Of a stretch of DNA of 64,000 nucleotides, positions 62,216-64,000 are shown in pieces. Position 1 is the stretch's first letter; every line of letters begins with the position of its first letter. The stretch comes from an uncultured Lachnospiraceae bacterium (GTDB lineage Bacteria > Bacillota > Clostridia > Lachnospirales > Lachnospiraceae), in NCBI GenBank assembly GCA_910589195.1, contig CAJUTC010000007.1:41298-105297 (forward strand), written 5' to 3'. The notes below the pieces were generated by a model that did not search any database, was not told the origin of the DNA, and saw only the letters and a program-made list of their open reading frames with translations. Made by a program: the position numbers and the translations under genes.

Positions 62216-63067
62216 ATGAAGAATATGAATGACAGAGAACGGACGTATCTTTGGATGACATTGCCAATCCTGGCACTGTTCTTTTGCTTTAATACACTGC
62301 CTCTGATTAAAGGTGTAATCTACAGCTTTACCAATTTCAAAGGGTACGGCTCTTATGACTGGGTAGGGTTTCGGAATTATATTGATTTGTTCCAGGATGG
62401 CCGGGTAGGAAAATCCTACCTGTTTACTGTTAAGCTGGCTGTAGCTTCTACCATTGTAGTAAATGTCCTGAGCCTGCTTCTGGCATTAGGGTTAAACAGT
62501 AAGATTAAATTTAAGAGCGCGTTAAGAGGCCTGTATTTTATTCCGAATATTCTGGGCGCTCTGGTAGTAGGTTATATTTTCAACTACTTCTTTACCTATA
62601 TCCTTCCGGCTATGACAGGAACCACCAGTATGCTGGCAAGCACAAGCTGGGCCTGGGTTGCTATCGTAGTAGTTTGCGCCTGGCAGTCCATTGCCATGAA
62701 TACCATTATCTACATATCCGGCATCCAAACCGTGCCAGAGGATGTATATGAAGCTGGTTCCATTGACGGCGCTACCGGCTGGTATAAGTTTAAAACGCTA
62801 ACATTCCCCTTAATTATGCCTTTCTTTAGCATTAATATGGTACTTTGTATGAAGAATTTCCTGATGGTATTTGATCAGATTATGGCATTGACCAAGGGCG
62901 GCCCCGCACAGAGCACCGAGTCAATTTCTTTCCTGATTTACAATAACGGTATGTCGGGGGGGCAATTTGGATTCCAGAGTGCTAACGCAGTGGTATTCTT
63001 TATCCTGATTGTAATACTTTCTGTTGCACAGATGACATTTAGTGGTAAGAAGGAGGAACAATTGTAA
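62216..63067 (+). CDS. ABC sugar transporter permease, MalF/UgpA type
   Basis: 283-residue inner membrane permease with six helices. The EAA loop is EAGSIDGATGWYKFKTLTFPLIMP, which docks on the ATPase. PLIKGVIYSFTNFKGYGSYDWVGFRNYIDLF is the usual start of the family. Its stop overlaps the next start by one base. Confidence 0.92.
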   Translation: MKNMNDRERTYLWMTLPILALFFCFNTLPLIKGVIYSFTNFKGYGSYDWVGFRNYIDLFQDGRVGKSYLFTVKLAVASTIVVNVLSLLLALGLNSKIKFKSALRGLYFIPNILGALVVGYIFNYFFTYILPAMTGTTSMLASTSWAWVAIVVVCAWQSIAMNTIIYISGIQTVPEDVYEAGSIDGATGWYKFKTLTFPLIMPFFSINMVLCMKNFLMVFDQIMALTKGGPAQSTESISFLIYNNGMSGGQFGFQSANAVVFFILIVILSVAQMTFSGKKEEQL

Positions 63068-63912
63068 TGAAGAAAGAAAAAGTAGCAGAACGAGTAAATT
63101 GGCCCATTACCATTCTTTTAATCATTGGATTGATCACAGTTGTATTTCCCCTTTATATGGCGCTTGTGATTGCATTAAAACAGCCTTCTGAGATGACCAA
63201 CTCTATCGGGGGCATCCTTTCTCTGCCAAAGGCATTGAGCTTTGCCAACTTTGCGGAAGCCATGCGGGTAACAGACTTTTGGCGTTCCCTGTTTAACAGC
63301 TTTTTGATTACAGCCATAAACCTGGTAATTTCCCTTCTGCTTCATGCAACCATTGGCTATGCGGTTGGAAGAAACAAAGCAAAGAACAAATTTTATAATT
63401 TCATATATCTTTATATTGTAAGCGGTATGTTTGTTCCGTTTGCTATCCTGATGATGCCTTTGGTAAAACAGACGGCACAGATGGGAATCGCGAATGTGGT
63501 GGGTGTAATCTGCTGTTATGTGGTATTTTATATGCCTATGAACATGCTGCTATATTCCGGATACCTGGTAAATATCCCTATAGCCCTGGAAGAAGCGGCA
63601 CGGGTGGACGGCGCAACCACATGGAGAACGTATTGGAGCATTATTTTCCCGATTATGAAGCCGATGCACGCTACAGTAGCGGTTCTGACTGCCCTTGGCA
63701 CCTGGAATGATGTTATGACTCCTTTGGTTATTATGTCCGGAAGCGGCATGAATACCTTACCGCTGGCTCAGATGACGTTCCAGACTCAGTTCGGAACCAA
63801 TTATAACCTTGCGTTTGCGTCTTACCTGTTAGCACTTCTGCCGATTCTGATTTTCTATCTGGTTTGCCAGAAGCAGATCTTAAACGGCGTTGTAAACGGT
63901 GCGGTAAAGTAA
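63067..63912 (+). CDS. ABC sugar transporter permease, MalG/UgpE type
   Basis: 281 residues, six helices, EAA loop EEAARVDGATTWRTYWSIIFPIMKP, and the C-terminal stretch PLAQMTFQTQFGTNYNLAFASYLLALLPILIFYL of the family. It forms the pore with the preceding permease. No ATPase gene is present before the window ends; such systems often use a shared MsmK-type ATPase. The last 88 bases of the window hold no start codon that I can support. Confidence 0.92.
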   Translation: MKKEKVAERVNWPITILLIIGLITVVFPLYMALVIALKQPSEMTNSIGGILSLPKALSFANFAEAMRVTDFWRSLFNSFLITAINLVISLLLHATIGYAVGRNKAKNKFYNFIYLYIVSGMFVPFAILMMPLVKQTAQMGIANVVGVICCYVVFYMPMNMLLYSGYLVNIPIALEEAARVDGATTWRTYWSIIFPIMKPMHATVAVLTALGTWNDVMTPLVIMSGSGMNTLPLAQMTFQTQFGTNYNLAFASYLLALLPILIFYLVCQKQILNGVVNGAVK

Positions 63913-64000
63913 TGGTTAGAGCCTATCAGGAAATATATAAATGTTCAGTAACAGTTCAGACACCCCCTAAAAAATATGACGAAATTTTAGAGGCATACCA

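Overview
The window looks like chromosomal core DNA of a spore-forming, low-to-medium GC Clostridia, most likely a gut Lachnospiraceae. The grounds are strong AGGAGG ribosome binding sites, frequent TTG/GTG starts, a spoIIGA-sigE pair behind ftsZ, a Spo0E-like protein, class 2 GalT, a clpS-clpA pair, and DUF1292, DUF5722 and DUF4349 proteins. I see no rRNA, tRNA, CRISPR array, phage or intact insertion sequence.

Layout. 1-6.4 kb: the 3' end of mgtE, then gltX, a UvrD-type helicase overlapping a corrinoid adenosyltransferase gene, a DUF1292 protein, and ychF on the minus strand. 6.5-8 kb: lgt overlapping a short Spo0E-like gene, behind a Spo0A-box-like site. 8.1-23.4 kb: a division and cell wall (dcw) cluster, mraZ-rsmH-ftsL-two class B PBPs-mraY-murD-ftsW-murA-divIB-ftsZ, followed by spoIIGA-sigE; murG and ftsA are missing from their usual places. 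23.6-32 kb: branched-chain amino acid genes leuB-ilvD-ilvB, then serC-serA-DUF1015. 32-46.9 kb: mostly single genes, namely a CmpB-type membrane protein, a HAD phosphatase, a secreted DUF5722 glycosidase-like protein, a DUF4349 lipoprotein, a receiver-GGDEF protein, clpS-clpA, an exonuclease, a decayed MFS transporter, a GltD-like flavoprotein, a Gx transporter and galT. 47-48.3 kb: ahpC with a stand-alone AhpF N-terminal domain.

48.4-57.5 kb is a glycerol block: glpP-glpK-glpF, a GlpA-like dehydrogenase, a second FAD oxidoreductase, a DUF1667 protein, a 66-residue protein with three 16-residue repeats each holding CGLNDMNCL, and dhaK-dhaL-dhaM. Together they would import glycerol, phosphorylate and oxidise it to dihydroxyacetone phosphate, and also phosphorylate free dihydroxyacetone with PEP. 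Two leader hairpins sharing a GAGAGAnGAG-like entry sequence suggest GlpP-controlled antitermination. 57.6-64 kb: a PTS IIC-like protein, a ThrH-type phosphatase that could finish serine synthesis, and an AraC regulator divergent from an ABC sugar transporter whose operon runs off the end.

The least explained items are the CGLNDMNCL repeat protein, a dispersed intergenic repeat of about 110 bp (6.5 and 46.9 kb), a tandem 50-bp hairpin repeat before thrH, and a perfect 25-bp inverted repeat after it. The best regulatory signals are four 10-nt-spaced MraZ sites, a Spo0A-type promoter with a 21-nt spacer before spoIIGA, and a Spo0A box before lgt-spo0E. No sequence search or folding program was run; all calls are by eye.
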